DNA of 64,000 nt from Winogradskyella helgolandensis (GCF_013404085.1 NZ_JABFHO010000001.1:2553001-2617000); one strand, 5' to 3'. Counted from the stretch's first letter, positions 26,604 to 36,620 are shown. Numbers and translations are program-made. Notes: generated from the sequence alone by a model not told the origin.

Positions 26604-27752
26604 ATGACCTCAGTATATTTAGATAACGCAGCCACCACAGCTTTAAGACCAGAAGTTGTAGAGCGTATGACGCAAGTGCTAAACGAAAGTTATGGAAATG
26701 CGTCGTCTAGTCATAGTTTTGGGCGTTCATCAAAAGCACTTTTGGAACAATGCAGAAAAAATATAGCCTCATACTTCAATGTTTCAGCTTCAGAGATTGT
26801 ATTTACGTCCGGAGGGACAGAAGCCGATAATTTAGCCTTGCGAAGTGCTGTAAGAGATTTAGGGATTACAGAAATCATTACCTCTAAAATTGAGCATCAT
26901 GCCGTTTTACATACAGCGGAACAGCTACAAAAAGAATACAACATAGATATACATTATGTAGATTTAGACGATTGTGGTCTCGTAAACTTTACGCATTTAG
27001 AACAATTATTACAATCGGCTAACAAGCCTTTAGTGAGCTTAATGCATATAAATAATGAAGTTGGTAATATTTTAGATATTGAAAACGTAGCGCAACTTTG
27101 TAGAACACACAAGGCATTGTTTCATTCTGATATGGTGCAATCTGTAGGACATTATAAAATAGATTTAAAAGAAATTCCTATTGATTTTATGGCAGCAAGT
27201 GCGCATAAATTTCATGGACCAAAAGGCGTTGGATTTTGTTTTATACGAAAAGAATCGGGTTTAAAACCTTTAATATTTGGTGGTGAGCAAGAACGAGGCT
27301 ACAGAGCTGGTACAGAAGCGACGCACAATATTGTAGGTATGGACGAAGCCTTGAAGATAGCGTATGCTAATCTTGATGAAGATAAAAAATACGTTTCTGG
27401 ATTAAAAGATTATTTCATTCAGCAAATAAAGACACATTTACCTGAGGCTAGTTTTAATGGCAGTTGTGAAACTGTTGAAAATAGTACATATACATTGGTC
27501 AATGTCTGCTTGCCAATTGCACCAGCAAAAGGACCAATGTTACAGTTTCAACTCGATTTAAAAGGTATTGCTTGCTCAAAAGGAAGTGCTTGCCAAAGTG
27601 GAAGTAGTCAACAATCGCATGTGTTATCTGCAATATTAACTGATGAAAAATTAAAACAACCTTCTGTACGTTTCTCTTTTAGCATTTATAATACCAAAGA
27701 AGAGTTAGATCATGTGGTTACTGTTTTAAAGGAATTTGTAAGTCCTAACTAA
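26604..27752 (+). CDS. Cysteine desulfurase family protein (NifS/IscS-like)
   Basis: A 382-residue class V PLP enzyme that takes sulfur from cysteine for iron-sulfur or thio-cofactor assembly. It starts MTSVYLDNAATTALRP. The PLP lysine is in AASAHKFHGPKG (K202) and the sulfur-carrying cysteine in SACQSGSSQQSHVL (C330). The ATG at 26604 is chosen because the fold begins there; an upstream in-frame start at 26556 adds an unlikely 16-residue extension. A -7 box TATTTTTG lies at 26483-26490 without a clear -33 element. No isc or suf genes are adjacent, so a housekeeping or tRNA-thiolation role is equally possible. Confidence 0.9.
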   Translation: MTSVYLDNAATTALRPEVVERMTQVLNESYGNASSSHSFGRSSKALLEQCRKNIASYFNVSASEIVFTSGGTEADNLALRSAVRDLGITEIITSKIEHHAVLHTAEQLQKEYNIDIHYVDLDDCGLVNFTHLEQLLQSANKPLVSLMHINNEVGNILDIENVAQLCRTHKALFHSDMVQSVGHYKIDLKEIPIDFMAASAHKFHGPKGVGFCFIRKESGLKPLIFGGEQERGYRAGTEATHNIVGMDEALKIAYANLDEDKKYVSGLKDYFIQQIKTHLPEASFNGSCETVENSTYTLVNVCLPIAPAKGPMLQFQLDLKGIACSKGSACQSGSSQQSHVLSAILTDEKLKQPSVRFSFSIYNTKEELDHVVTVLKEFVSPN

Positions 27753-27798
27753 ATTTAGGCTCAATAAAATCGTTTATTAATTTTGAAATCTAATAGGT

Positions 27799-29601
27799 CT
27801 AATTCTTAACAATTATCTTTTGAGATTTCGCTGTAGTGTTTGCATGAGAAGAGACATTCACAACATATACGCCATCACTTAATTGTAACGTCGATAAATT
27901 ATAGTCATCTTCGATAGCATCAACATTTAGTTGAATAATACGTTTTCCTGTAACATCGTAAACCTCAATGCTCTTAATATCTAAACCATTAGGATTCTGT
28001 ACTGAAAGTTGATGTTGCTTATTGTCTTGGTTTATTGTTAATGCGGTTGTATCAAATTCTTCAATATTTAAGACTTGATTAGTAAATACAATAGTAAAAC
28101 GATCCGTATAATTGCCTGGCTCTATGTTTAGTTCGTAATCTAAATTTCTTAAATTAACATAGTTATCAGTATTATTATCATGAATATAAATGCCTTGAGA
28201 ATCATCGAAATTCTGAATGTCAAATATTCTAAATCGCAGCGGCTGTTGTTGCTCTATATCAATAGCTAAAGGAATAACAAGGGCTTCTTCAAAAGGAAAC
28301 GCTTGACCAGAATACACCTTGTCATCTAAAGAAAAATAGGCATCTGAGTTGTAGCTTTCTGTACGGATTAATTCTAACCCATAATCAAATCCAGCAGTTG
28401 CAGAATCATGAAAATTCAAAACCAATTGTCTTGTGTACTGCGATTCATCATCAATAAAATCGACATTAATTCTAAAGCGCTTATAGTCTTCAGGTATAAT
28501 AGAAAGCCCATTATCTTGATATTGTATGCCTATTGGTTCACTCGTTTCAGAAGTATTAGAATCATTTGTATTGCTCCTAAAAAAGTAACTATCACCATCT
28601 GATTCTTTTGCAAACGCACGGTGATCATTTTTTACATATACCGTTGCTGGAGCTCCTGGTGTACCAGCTATTCCTTCTACCATAAAGCCCTGCCCAATTG
28701 GAATATACCTTCCAGCAGATTTTACACCATTGGTTGGTACAGGCAAAGGGAAACTATTATCTTGTTCGTCGTAGGTCATAAAAGCAGCAGGTGTATCAGT
28801 TATTATAGTTCCTGTGGCATCTATTGTAAATAAATAGTACCCACCAATATAATCTTGTAAGACATGAGAGGGGACATTACCATCTTGTTCCCAATATTGT
28901 AACGTGCCATTAATTGATGATTGGTTGGCAGGATCATGAATAAACGCAGCAGAATCCATAGCGCTAGGGTAGGGATTACCAAGTAAAGTGTTTAAGCCAT
29001 TAGCAACATCGTTTGTAATAGTACCGTTGTTTGGTTTACCTCGAAAGTCATACAGTTGACTTTCTGTATTACTTATACCATTGCCTTTCATGGTGAACCC
29101 AAGACCTGGTTTAATATTTCCTGTAGCGCCAACAAAAATCCAATCGAGATATTGATCTGATATTTGATACGTCCATAACCAACGTTGGGCTATAGACAAT
29201 GGGCTAGCACTGCCGTCGTACCCTCCCACAAATAATGCATCTACGCTAGATGTTAATCCTGTAGCATCATCAATTAAATTAACACGTGCATCTTCATTAC
29301 CAAAAGCAGCAGAATTATTCCCAACAGGTGAACACCAGTAATTATAACTCCATTGGTTTACAGTTCCGGTTTGATAAACACTTAATTGACCTATACCAGA
29401 ATTACCTGTCGTTCCATCACCTTGAAGAAGCTGAGCTTCATCTCTTAGATATATTTTAGAATCTGCATCATCAATGTTAACATCGTCTGTAACATAAACA
29501 TATTGGTTTTTTACAAAGATATAAGCATCATTTTGTACACTAAGTTGCGCAAAAGAAATACTACAACAAATTAGCAGTAATGAAGAGAGGGAAAGTTTCA
29601 T
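27799..29601 (-). CDS. T9SS-secreted protein with C-terminal sorting domain
   Basis: A 600-residue secreted protein. A signal peptide (residues 1-19, ending SISFAQ) is followed by a long domain with YNYWCSPVG, GLGFTMKGNG, GNPYPSAMD and RYIPIGQGFMVEG. The last ~80 residues are a type A T9SS sorting domain (SIEVYDVTGKRIIQLNV ... GVYVVNVSS ... KIIVKN). The body aligns well with the last ~555 residues of the giant protein at 52725-62405, so it appears to be the same module without the repeat array. Substrate or role unknown; such proteins are surface-exposed or released. It lies after the TonB receptor gene on the same strand. Confidence 0.88.
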   Translation of the reverse strand: MKLSLSSLLLICCSISFAQLSVQNDAYIFVKNQYVYVTDDVNIDDADSKIYLRDEAQLLQGDGTTGNSGIGQLSVYQTGTVNQWSYNYWCSPVGNNSAAFGNEDARVNLIDDATGLTSSVDALFVGGYDGSASPLSIAQRWLWTYQISDQYLDWIFVGATGNIKPGLGFTMKGNGISNTESQLYDFRGKPNNGTITNDVANGLNTLLGNPYPSAMDSAAFIHDPANQSSINGTLQYWEQDGNVPSHVLQDYIGGYYLFTIDATGTIITDTPAAFMTYDEQDNSFPLPVPTNGVKSAGRYIPIGQGFMVEGIAGTPGAPATVYVKNDHRAFAKESDGDSYFFRSNTNDSNTSETSEPIGIQYQDNGLSIIPEDYKRFRINVDFIDDESQYTRQLVLNFHDSATAGFDYGLELIRTESYNSDAYFSLDDKVYSGQAFPFEEALVIPLAIDIEQQQPLRFRIFDIQNFDDSQGIYIHDNNTDNYVNLRNLDYELNIEPGNYTDRFTIVFTNQVLNIEEFDTTALTINQDNKQHQLSVQNPNGLDIKSIEVYDVTGKRIIQLNVDAIEDDYNLSTLQLSDGVYVVNVSSHANTTAKSQKIIVKN

Positions 29602-29741
29602 AATTCTTAAATTTTGAACTAAAGTATTGAGAGTAAGGTAGTCTTAATAATTTAGCTATTCAAAATTAGTTATATATTATGACGTTTATTTGCTGAATTC
29701 ATCCAAAAACATACTCATTTCGTTCTAAACAAGGTAATAAT

Positions 29742-32210
29742 CTAAAAACGGGCAGACAATCTTATATTAAACACACGTGGTGTTAAATAATTAGGAATTG
29801 CATATTGTTGCTTGCTATACACATCTCTCACCCAAGTATTAGTAATTGAGTTCTGGTTGTTAAACATGTTATAGATTTCGAAACCTATAGATAATTCTTT
29901 AAAAGATTCCTTCCATTTAGAATTATAGGTTTTTTCAGGATTAACTATTTCGTATGAAATTCCTAAATCAGCACGTCTATAATCACGCAATCTCAATTGG
30001 TAATTATATGGATCGGCGTAACTCGGTGAACCTCCAGGAACTCCTGTGTTATAAACCAAGTTTAAATACATTTTTAAATCTGGCATATTAGGTACATAAT
30101 CTTGAAACAAAGCTCCAAATTTTAAACGTTGATCGGTTGGTCTTGCAATATAGCCGCGGTCATCTATGTTTTCTTCTGTTTTTAAATAACCAAAGCTAAA
30201 CCAAGATTCTGTTCCTGGTACAAATTCTCCATTAAGCCTTAAATCTAAACCGTAAGCATAAGCTTTAGCATTGTTGTCTGCACTGTAGCGAATTCTTACA
30301 TTTTCAAGAGTGTAAGGATTAACATCAGTCATCCCTTTGTAATAGGCTTCAGAAACCAACTTAAAAGGACGGTCCCATATTTCAAAGCTATATTCGTTTC
30401 CTAACACAATATGAAACGATTGCTGCGCTTTTACGTTGGGCTGTACTACGCCTTCAGAATCTCTTAACTCTCTGTAAAATGGTGGTTGGTAATACAAACC
30501 TGTCGCCACTCTAAAGAGCATATCTTTTTCCCAATTAGGTTTTATGGCAAACTGTGCTCTTGGACTAATTACTGTTTGTGTTTTATTATCTGAAATGCCG
30601 TCTCCACTAACTGTCCAGCTATGTGTTCTGACACCTGCATTGTAGAATACTTCACTGCCATTCCAGTCTGTTCGTTTGCTGTATTGCGCAAAAGCTTGAA
30701 GTCTATTGATTTGAACACGATTTGTTGCTCTTGTATTTTCAAAGGCTACTAAAGGGCCGGAAAAAGGTTCATAAGGCTGAGGATTTGCTTGACTAAATAT
30801 TGGAGGTCTAATTGAAAAACCAGCAGAATCTATAACTTCATATTCTACTAAGCGATCTCTAATGTCTTCGTGAGTGTATTTAACAGACCATTCTATGGTA
30901 GTTTCATCATCAATTTTATAATCTCCTCTATGTTCTGCGTTAATAATGAATGCATCTAAATCGTTCCGCGCATGTGTTAATTGAGAGCCGATTCCTTCAC
31001 TAAATTCGACTTCACCTAAATTTTCATCTCCAATATTAGTGTTCACTTCTCCTAAACGGTATTGTGCTAGGATGTCAAAATATTCTTGTTCTGTAGTATG
31101 GTAAGCGGAAGCAACAAGTTTAAGAGTTAAATCATCACTGGCAAAATAATTGGCTTTAAAAGCTCCAAAATAGGTTTGGTATTGATCTTTTTCTTGACCA
31201 TCATAAAATACTAAAAGAGCAACAGGATCTTGTAAGGTACCGAAATTGGTTTGTCTATTTTCGGGTTGAAAGTTGTATTTATTTGAAGAGATGTTTCCAA
31301 GAAAATTTAAATGGAATTTGCTCGAAAAACGATAGGTTAAAAACGTTTGAGCATCTGCAAAAACAGGTTCTACATTACCATCCGTTTCAAGACTATTTAA
31401 TAGTAAGCTGTTGTCTCTATAGCGAACACCTGCAATTCCAGAAAATTTACCGTCTTTTGAAACCGTTTCGGCAGTAAGACTTCCACCAAGTAAACTTAAA
31501 TCGGCTCGTATACCAAAGTCAACAGGATTTCTATAAGTAATATCTAAAACAGATGATAGTTTGTCACCATACTTCGCTTGAAATCCACCAGCTGAAAAAT
31601 CAACATTTTGAACCATATCAGTATTCACAAAACTTAAACCTTCTTGATTTCCAGAACGAATTAAAAATGGTCGGTACACTTCAATTTCGTTAACATAAAC
31701 GAGATTTTCGTCAAAATTTCCACCTCTAACTGAGTATTGTGTACTTAGTTCGTTAGAAATATTAACTCCAGGTAATGTTTTTAAAATGTTCTCAACTCCA
31801 GGTTGTGCACCTTTTATGGTTCTAATCATTTGAGGCGATATAGAGGTGACTCCGTCAACCGCTTGTCTGGTGTTGGTGTTAATAACGACTGTAGCAATTT
31901 GTTCGACCTCAATAAGCATAACAGGATTGTACTCTATTTCCTGTCCGTTTTTAAGGTTGAATTTTTGTTCTACACGTTTGTGGGAAACATGAGTAAAAAT
32001 AACAGTAACTTCAACTCCAAAAGGAATTTTGAGTTCGTAAAACCCGTTTGAATTGGTTGCGGTTCCTTCGCCAGTAGTTGTTGTAATATTGACTCCTTCG
32101 ATAGGAAAATTCCCTTCATCTAAAATAACACCTCTAATAATTGCAGATTGCGAAAAGGAAAGCCCACAGATAAGTAAGCTAATAATAAGTATAAAATGTA
32201 AGCGTTTCAA
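29742..32210 (-). CDS. TonB-dependent receptor with carboxypeptidase-like N-terminal domain
   Basis: An 822-residue outer-membrane transporter. After the signal peptide (ending SFSQ, residue 21) comes a carboxypeptidase regulatory-like domain (about 22-100: GVILDEGNFPIEGVNITT). A plug with NISNELSTQYSVRGGNFDEN follows (about 130-230), then a 22-strand barrel ending in VFNIRLSARF. Such receptors import peptides, iron complexes or other compounds; the ligand is unknown and no SusD partner is present. The only start that keeps the signal peptide is a TTG at 32210. It lies 64 bases after an M23 peptidase gene, with a hairpin between them. Confidence 0.92.
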   Translation of the reverse strand: MKRLHFILIISLLICGLSFSQSAIIRGVILDEGNFPIEGVNITTTTGEGTATNSNGFYELKIPFGVEVTVIFTHVSHKRVEQKFNLKNGQEIEYNPVMLIEVEQIATVVINTNTRQAVDGVTSISPQMIRTIKGAQPGVENILKTLPGVNISNELSTQYSVRGGNFDENLVYVNEIEVYRPFLIRSGNQEGLSFVNTDMVQNVDFSAGGFQAKYGDKLSSVLDITYRNPVDFGIRADLSLLGGSLTAETVSKDGKFSGIAGVRYRDNSLLLNSLETDGNVEPVFADAQTFLTYRFSSKFHLNFLGNISSNKYNFQPENRQTNFGTLQDPVALLVFYDGQEKDQYQTYFGAFKANYFASDDLTLKLVASAYHTTEQEYFDILAQYRLGEVNTNIGDENLGEVEFSEGIGSQLTHARNDLDAFIINAEHRGDYKIDDETTIEWSVKYTHEDIRDRLVEYEVIDSAGFSIRPPIFSQANPQPYEPFSGPLVAFENTRATNRVQINRLQAFAQYSKRTDWNGSEVFYNAGVRTHSWTVSGDGISDNKTQTVISPRAQFAIKPNWEKDMLFRVATGLYYQPPFYRELRDSEGVVQPNVKAQQSFHIVLGNEYSFEIWDRPFKLVSEAYYKGMTDVNPYTLENVRIRYSADNNAKAYAYGLDLRLNGEFVPGTESWFSFGYLKTEENIDDRGYIARPTDQRLKFGALFQDYVPNMPDLKMYLNLVYNTGVPGGSPSYADPYNYQLRLRDYRRADLGISYEIVNPEKTYNSKWKESFKELSIGFEIYNMFNNQNSITNTWVRDVYSKQQYAIPNYLTPRVFNIRLSARF

Positions 32211-32245
32211 ATATCTTGTTTTTTTTAGTTAGCTTGAAATAAGGG

Positions 32246-32270
32246 TTTAGAATTAAGCTTTAATTCTAAA
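32246..32270. other. Perfect 11-bp inverted repeat between M23 peptidase and TonB receptor genes
   Basis: TTTAGAATTAA (32246-32256), three bases, TTAATTCTAAA (32260-32270). No T-run follows on the minus strand, so it is a possible attenuator or RNA-processing hairpin rather than a terminator. Confidence 0.5.
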
Positions 32271-32274
32271 ATCT

Positions 32275-33963
32275 CTATTTTCTAAAAAACGTTGCTTCAA
32301 ATGTAGAACTATTTCCAACATTATCTGTTACAATTATTTTTAATTCGTTCTTGGTATCTTTAACGATATTATCGTTAAAATCGTGTATTAAAGTATTCGT
32401 TTTATAATCATATTCCATTAAGATCCACTTTCCATTAACAGTAGCTCTGTATTTACTTATGCCAGTTAACTTATCATCTATCTTTAGTTTTAGATAACGA
32501 TAGTTGCTAATCCATTTTTTATCATGAAAGTTAGTCGGTGTTATAGTTGGAGGTTCATTGTCAATTGATAAGGCATACGTTCCTAAAGCTTTTGTTTTGG
32601 CTGTTAATATATCTCCTTTACGAGAGGTAGTTACATAGTATGGCTTCCAGTAATTACCATAAAATCGAGCAACGTAAAGCTTATCTTGATGCTCTAATTT
32701 ATAATTACTTAAGTCGTAATTAATATAGAAGTTTTTCTGCATGGCAACGGTGTCTTCACCTAAGAAAAGCGTATCAGAGCTCACTTTAAAATCAATATAA
32801 GTGTCATCATATAAGGTGTTTTGGTAAAAGTCAACCGTAAAGTTTCCTGAGCTCAATTTTGTGTCTTTATCACTACTAACAAACGATTTTTTAGAGAGGT
32901 CTATAAGGCTATCTTTCTTAATGGTTTCATGTTTTCCGTTTATGGGTATAACCACCCAAGACTCATTCTCATGATAATCTCGTATTCTCACTTTATAAAC
33001 AGAAGAGGTGCTATCTTTTATTTCAACATAGCCATGGTCATAAACATCTTTATAGATACTTAAAGGATTATTCTTTTGAACAAAAAGCTTCTGAATTTTA
33101 GCTTTTTTAGTAATAAAATACTCGTAATCTAAAAGTCGTTTGATATGTTTAGTTTCTTCAAAACTAATGCGTTTAAAATCTATTTCTAAGCTTTTATTCC
33201 CATTAAAAAATGTTTGAATGTTGCTAACACCATTATTATTTGGTGCTAAATCTTGTTTGTCAAATGAGATGACTCCAAAACCAACATTGCCATAAGCTGT
33301 TATTTCTTCGACAGCATAATCTCCAGTTTTTTGAGGAATTAACCGCAACGGCACTCGTTCGTTTTTACCATTAATGGTAGCGTTTTCATCTTTTGGATAA
33401 GCAAAAACACCTGAAACATAAGGCGGTTTAGAGTCTTTAACTTCCATACCAAAGAGCAACGGATTCATTGGTCGTTCTTGGTTGTCTCTTATTTCGAAAT
33501 GCAAATGTGGTCCTCCAGAACCACCAGTGTTTCCTGAGAACGCAATTACTTCGTCTGGTTGAATGAGTAGTTCTTTATTATGTGGAAATACCTCTACTTC
33601 ATAACTTTCTTTATCGTATTGACATTGCTTAATATACGCCTCTAAACGATCAGAGAATTTTTGAAGGTGACCATAAACTGTAGTATAGCCATTTGGATGC
33701 GTAATGTAAATCGCTTTTCCGTAACCAAAATGAGAAATTTTAATCCTACTGATATAACCTTCTGCAGCTGCATACACCCTTAAACCTTGTTTTTGTTGCG
33801 TTTTAATATCTAGTCCACCATGAAAATGAGTAGAGCGTAATTCTCCAAACGTACCAGAAAGGACTAAAGAAATATCTAAAGGATGTCTAAAATAATCTTG
33901 AGGGTATTCCGATTGCCCATAAATAGAGCACGATATTAAAAAAAAGAGAAAAAAATGTTTCAT
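32275..33963 (-). CDS. M23 family metallopeptidase
   Basis: A 562-residue exported protein with a LytM-type zinc endopeptidase domain near the N-terminus. The signal peptide covers 1-16. Zinc ligands H48 and D52 lie in THFHGGLDIK, H99 in TVYGHL, and H153/H155 in GGPHLHFEIRD. The usual role is peptidoglycan cleavage. The remaining 400 residues are beta-rich with no catalytic motif seen and end in a likely Ig-like domain (NELKIIVTDNVGNSSTF). That is longer than the minimal LytM enzymes but normal for the flavobacterial group. It leads the minus-strand pair with the TonB receptor. Confidence 0.9.
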   Translation of the reverse strand: MKHFFLFFLISCSIYGQSEYPQDYFRHPLDISLVLSGTFGELRSTHFHGGLDIKTQQKQGLRVYAAAEGYISRIKISHFGYGKAIYITHPNGYTTVYGHLQKFSDRLEAYIKQCQYDKESYEVEVFPHNKELLIQPDEVIAFSGNTGGSGGPHLHFEIRDNQERPMNPLLFGMEVKDSKPPYVSGVFAYPKDENATINGKNERVPLRLIPQKTGDYAVEEITAYGNVGFGVISFDKQDLAPNNNGVSNIQTFFNGNKSLEIDFKRISFEETKHIKRLLDYEYFITKKAKIQKLFVQKNNPLSIYKDVYDHGYVEIKDSTSSVYKVRIRDYHENESWVVIPINGKHETIKKDSLIDLSKKSFVSSDKDTKLSSGNFTVDFYQNTLYDDTYIDFKVSSDTLFLGEDTVAMQKNFYINYDLSNYKLEHQDKLYVARFYGNYWKPYYVTTSRKGDILTAKTKALGTYALSIDNEPPTITPTNFHDKKWISNYRYLKLKIDDKLTGISKYRATVNGKWILMEYDYKTNTLIHDFNDNIVKDTKNELKIIVTDNVGNSSTFEATFFRK

Positions 33964-34086
33964 AAAATCAACTATTATAGCGAAAATATCAATTTGATTA
34001 CGATTTGCAAATTATAAAATCGTAATATTTTTATTAACGGTTTAATTCACTTGAACTTATAATAATAAAAAATAAATGTAAAAGAA

Positions 34087-34117
34087 TTGTATTTTTTCAT
34101 CAGGTATGTTAACTTTG
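34087..34117 (+). promoter_or_regulatory. Probable promoter of the coiled-coil - zapA transcript
   Basis: TTG (34087-34089), 20 bases, TAACTTTG (34110-34117), ending 24 bases before the ATG at 34142. This fits the flavobacterial housekeeping consensus well. Confidence 0.6.
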
Positions 34118-34141
34118 TTTCAATAGTATTGAATTGCTTTA

Positions 34142-34432
34142 ATGAGTAAAATAGAAGACATTGTTGATGCGTTAGAGAATAAAATCAGTAAGATTTTACA
34201 TAAGCAAGAGGTTTTAAAACAAACCAACGCTAAACTCTCAGAACAATTAGAACAACAGCAACAAAGGCTTTTAGAGCAGCAAGATGAAATTTCTACTTGG
34301 GTAGAAAAACATGATACGCTCAAAATGGCAAATTCAATGCTTGGTAGTGACGAAAATAAACGAGAAACGAAACTCAAAATAAATGCACTTATTAGAGATA
34401 TAGACCACTGTATAGGTCAATTATCAGAATAA
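34142..34432 (+). CDS. Small coiled-coil protein upstream of zapA
   Basis: A 96-residue protein that is almost entirely one predicted coiled coil (ILHKQEVLKQTNAKLSEQLE and a glutamine-rich continuation, about 15-55). No domain was recognised. It lies 20 bases before zapA and shares its promoter, so a role in cell division, perhaps as a partner of ZapA, is inferred. The position resembles that of ZapB-like coiled-coil proteins, but no homology to ZapB can be claimed. Confidence 0.8.
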   Translation: MSKIEDIVDALENKISKILHKQEVLKQTNAKLSEQLEQQQQRLLEQQDEISTWVEKHDTLKMANSMLGSDENKRETKLKINALIRDIDHCIGQLSE

Positions 34433-34452
34433 TATTGTAAATTTAGATTATA

Positions 34453-34740
34453 ATGTCAGAACAATTAAAAATTAAACTTTCTATTGCCAATAGAGTTTAT
34501 CCGTTAACGATAAACCCAAGTCAGGAAGAAGGTTTACGTAAGGCCACAAAAAAAATTGAGGCTATGATTGGACAATTTGAGCAGAATTACTCTGTAAGAG
34601 ATAAGCAAGATGTTTTGGCGATGTGTGCCTTGCAATTTGCGGCTCAAGTAGAGCAAAAGTCAATAGATAAAGAGTATGTAAATGAAGAAGTTCAGGAAAA
34701 GTTAGTCGCTTTAAACGAACTTTTAAATCAGCATATTTAA
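34453..34740 (+). CDS. zapA: Cell division protein ZapA
   Basis: A 95-residue protein that bundles FtsZ filaments at the division ring. KIKLSIANRVYPLTINPSQEE is the N-terminal beta part, followed by RKATKKIEAMIGQFEQNY and the long C-terminal helix containing DVLAMCALQFAAQVEQ. Length is normal. Immediately downstream lies a structured noncoding region; in many bacteria zapA is followed by the 6S RNA gene, which supports the assignment of that region. Confidence 0.9.
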   Translation: MSEQLKIKLSIANRVYPLTINPSQEEGLRKATKKIEAMIGQFEQNYSVRDKQDVLAMCALQFAAQVEQKSIDKEYVNEEVQEKLVALNELLNQHI

Positions 34741-34770
34741 CTCGTACGTTCTTTAAAATAAATAAGGTTA

Positions 34771-34962
34771 CTGCCTACATTAGTTACATTTTTTGATAAA
34801 CTCAACGATCAATTCTTTAAAAAGGGTGAGTTTAAGTTGTAAAATCGTGCTGTTAGTACTGAACTTGTTTCAGTGTCTTAGACAGATTTTTGATCAGCTT
34901 GTTAGCCCTAAACTTGTTTTAAGGAGTTTATACAAAACCGATAACTGATGTAGGCTTTTTTT
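34771..34962 (+). ncRNA. ssrS: Structured RNA after zapA, probable 6S-like RNA
   Basis: GCCTACATTAGTTA (34773-34786) pairs with TAACTGATGTAGGC (34942-34955), 13 Watson-Crick pairs and one wobble, and a run of seven T follows. Inside, ATAAACTC (34796-34803) pairs with GAGTTTAT (34924-34931), and TTTTG with CAAAA with one bulged base. The whole is a long rod of about 185 nt with a terminator. A rod-like RNA with an interrupted stem, next to zapA, is how 6S RNA looks and is placed in many bacteria. Two CTGAACTTGTTTCAG-type repeats (34859-34873 and about 34906-34924) form its apical part, which is not typical. No covariance model was run. Confidence 0.6.
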
Positions 34963-34986
34963 ATACACTAAAACTAAATAACAAAC

Positions 34987-36564
34987 ATGGACACTAACAC
35001 AATTTTATATATTGTTGGAGGAGTAATATTAGGAGTAATACTAGGATATATAATCGCTAAAGCTTTAGAAAAAGGAAAGGCTTCAAAACTAATTGCAAAT
35101 GCAGAAATTGAATCGAAATCTATTTTAAAACAAGCAAAATCAGATGGAGAATCGCTTAAAAAAGATAAAATACTACAGGCTAAAGAAAAATTTATTGAGT
35201 TAAAATCAGAACATGAAAAAGTGATTTTATCTCGTGATAAAAAAATGGCTGAAGCTGAAAAGCGCATTAGAGATAAGGAGTCTCAAGTTTCTAGTGAACT
35301 TTCCAACTCTAAGAAAGCAAATCAATCTTTAGATTCTAAAATTAAGGATTACGATTTCAGATTAGAATTCTTGGAAAAGAAACAAGAGGAAATTGAAAAA
35401 GCACATAAAAACCAAATTAAACAGTTAGAAGTTATTTCTTCATTATCAGCAGAAGAAGCTAAAAGTCAATTGGTAGAATCACTAAAAGAAGAGGCTAAGA
35501 CTGATGCTTTGGTGTTTATTCAAAATCACTTAGAAGAAGCGAAGTTAACGGCACAGCAAGAAGCTAAAAAGATCATTATAAATACCATTCAGCGCATTGG
35601 AACAGAAGAAGCTGTTGACAATTGTGTGTCTGTATTTAACATAGAATCTGATGATGTTAAAGGTAGAATTATTGGTAGAGAAGGTCGAAACATTAGAGCT
35701 ATTGAAGCAGCAACAGGTGTTGAGATTATTGTAGATGATACTCCAGAAGCAATTATCTTATCTTGTTTTGATTCTGTAAGACGTGAAATTGCTCGTTTAT
35801 CGTTACACAAATTAGTAACGGATGGTAGAATACATCCTGCTAGAATTGAAGAAATTGTAAGAAAGACTGAGAAACAAATTGAACAAGAAATTATAGAAGT
35901 TGGTAAACGTACGGTTATCGATTTAGGAATTCATGGGTTACATCCTGAATTAATAAAAATGGTAGGTCGTATGAAATACCGTTCGTCTTACGGACAAAAC
36001 TTACTACAACACTCGCGTGAAGTTGCTAAGCTTTGTGGTGTAATGGCTGCAGAACTAGGTTTAAACCCTAAGTTAGCAAAACGCGCAGGATTATTACACG
36101 ATATCGGAAAAGTACCATCATCTGAAACGGATGTTGAGACTCCACACGCTATTTTAGGAATGCAATGGGCAGAGAAACATGGTGAGAAACCAGAAGTTTG
36201 TAATGCTATTGGAGCTCACCACGACGAAATTGAAATGACTACTTTATTAGCACCAATTATTCAGGTATGTGATGCTATTTCAGGAGCAAGACCAGGAGCA
36301 AGACGTCAGGTGTTAGATTCTTACATCCAAAGATTAAAAGATTTAGAAGATGTTGCCTTTGGGTTTACGGGTGTAAAGAAAGCTTATGCGATACAAGCCG
36401 GTAGAGAACTACGTGTTATTGTAGAAAGCGAAAAAGTAACCGATGAAAGAGCTGCAGGTTTATCGTTTGAGATTTCACAAAAAATTCAAACTGATATGAC
36501 CTATCCAGGACAAGTAAAAGTAACTGTGATTAGAGAAACTAGAGCAGTAAATATTGCGAAGTAA
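34987..36564 (+). CDS. rny: Ribonuclease Y
   Basis: A 525-residue endoribonuclease that starts mRNA decay at the membrane. The N-terminal membrane segment (about 5-24, [20 protein letters not shown]) is followed by a long coiled coil (to about 200), a KH domain ([20 protein letters not shown], about 219-240) and the HD domain with [10 protein letters not shown] and [10 protein letters not shown]. Length and domain order are standard. It follows the putative 6S-like RNA, and a bidirectional terminator lies at its end. Confidence 0.96.
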   Translation: MDTNTILYIVGGVILGVILGYIIAKALEKGKASKLIANAEIESKSILKQAKSDGESLKKDKILQAKEKFIELKSEHEKVILSRDKKMAEAEKRIRDKESQVSSELSNSKKANQSLDSKIKDYDFRLEFLEKKQEEIEKAHKNQIKQLEVISSLSAEEAKSQLVESLKEEAKTDALVFIQNHLEEAKLTAQQEAKKIIINTIQRIGTEEAVDNCVSVFNIESDDVKGRIIGREGRNIRAIEAATGVEIIVDDTPEAIILSCFDSVRREIARLSLHKLVTDGRIHPARIEEIVRKTEKQIEQEIIEVGKRTVIDLGIHGLHPELIKMVGRMKYRSSYGQNLLQHSREVAKLCGVMAAELGLNPKLAKRAGLLHDIGKVPSSETDVETPHAILGMQWAEKHGEKPEVCNAIGAHHDEIEMTTLLAPIIQVCDAISGARPGARRQVLDSYIQRLKDLEDVAFGFTGVKKAYAIQAGRELRVIVESEKVTDERAAGLSFEISQKIQTDMTYPGQVKVTVIRETRAVNIAK

Positions 36565-36590
36565 ATAACATTACCAATATAAAAACAATA

Positions 36591-36620
36591 AAGAGCACTC
36601 TAAATTAGAGTGCTCTTTGC
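36591..36620. terminator. Terminator shared by rny and the histidine kinase gene
   Basis: AAGAGCACTCTAA pairs with TTAGAGTGCTCTT (36591-36617). The stop codon of the minus-strand kinase gene (36605-36607) lies inside the hairpin, so its last codons form part of the terminator. Confidence 0.8.
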
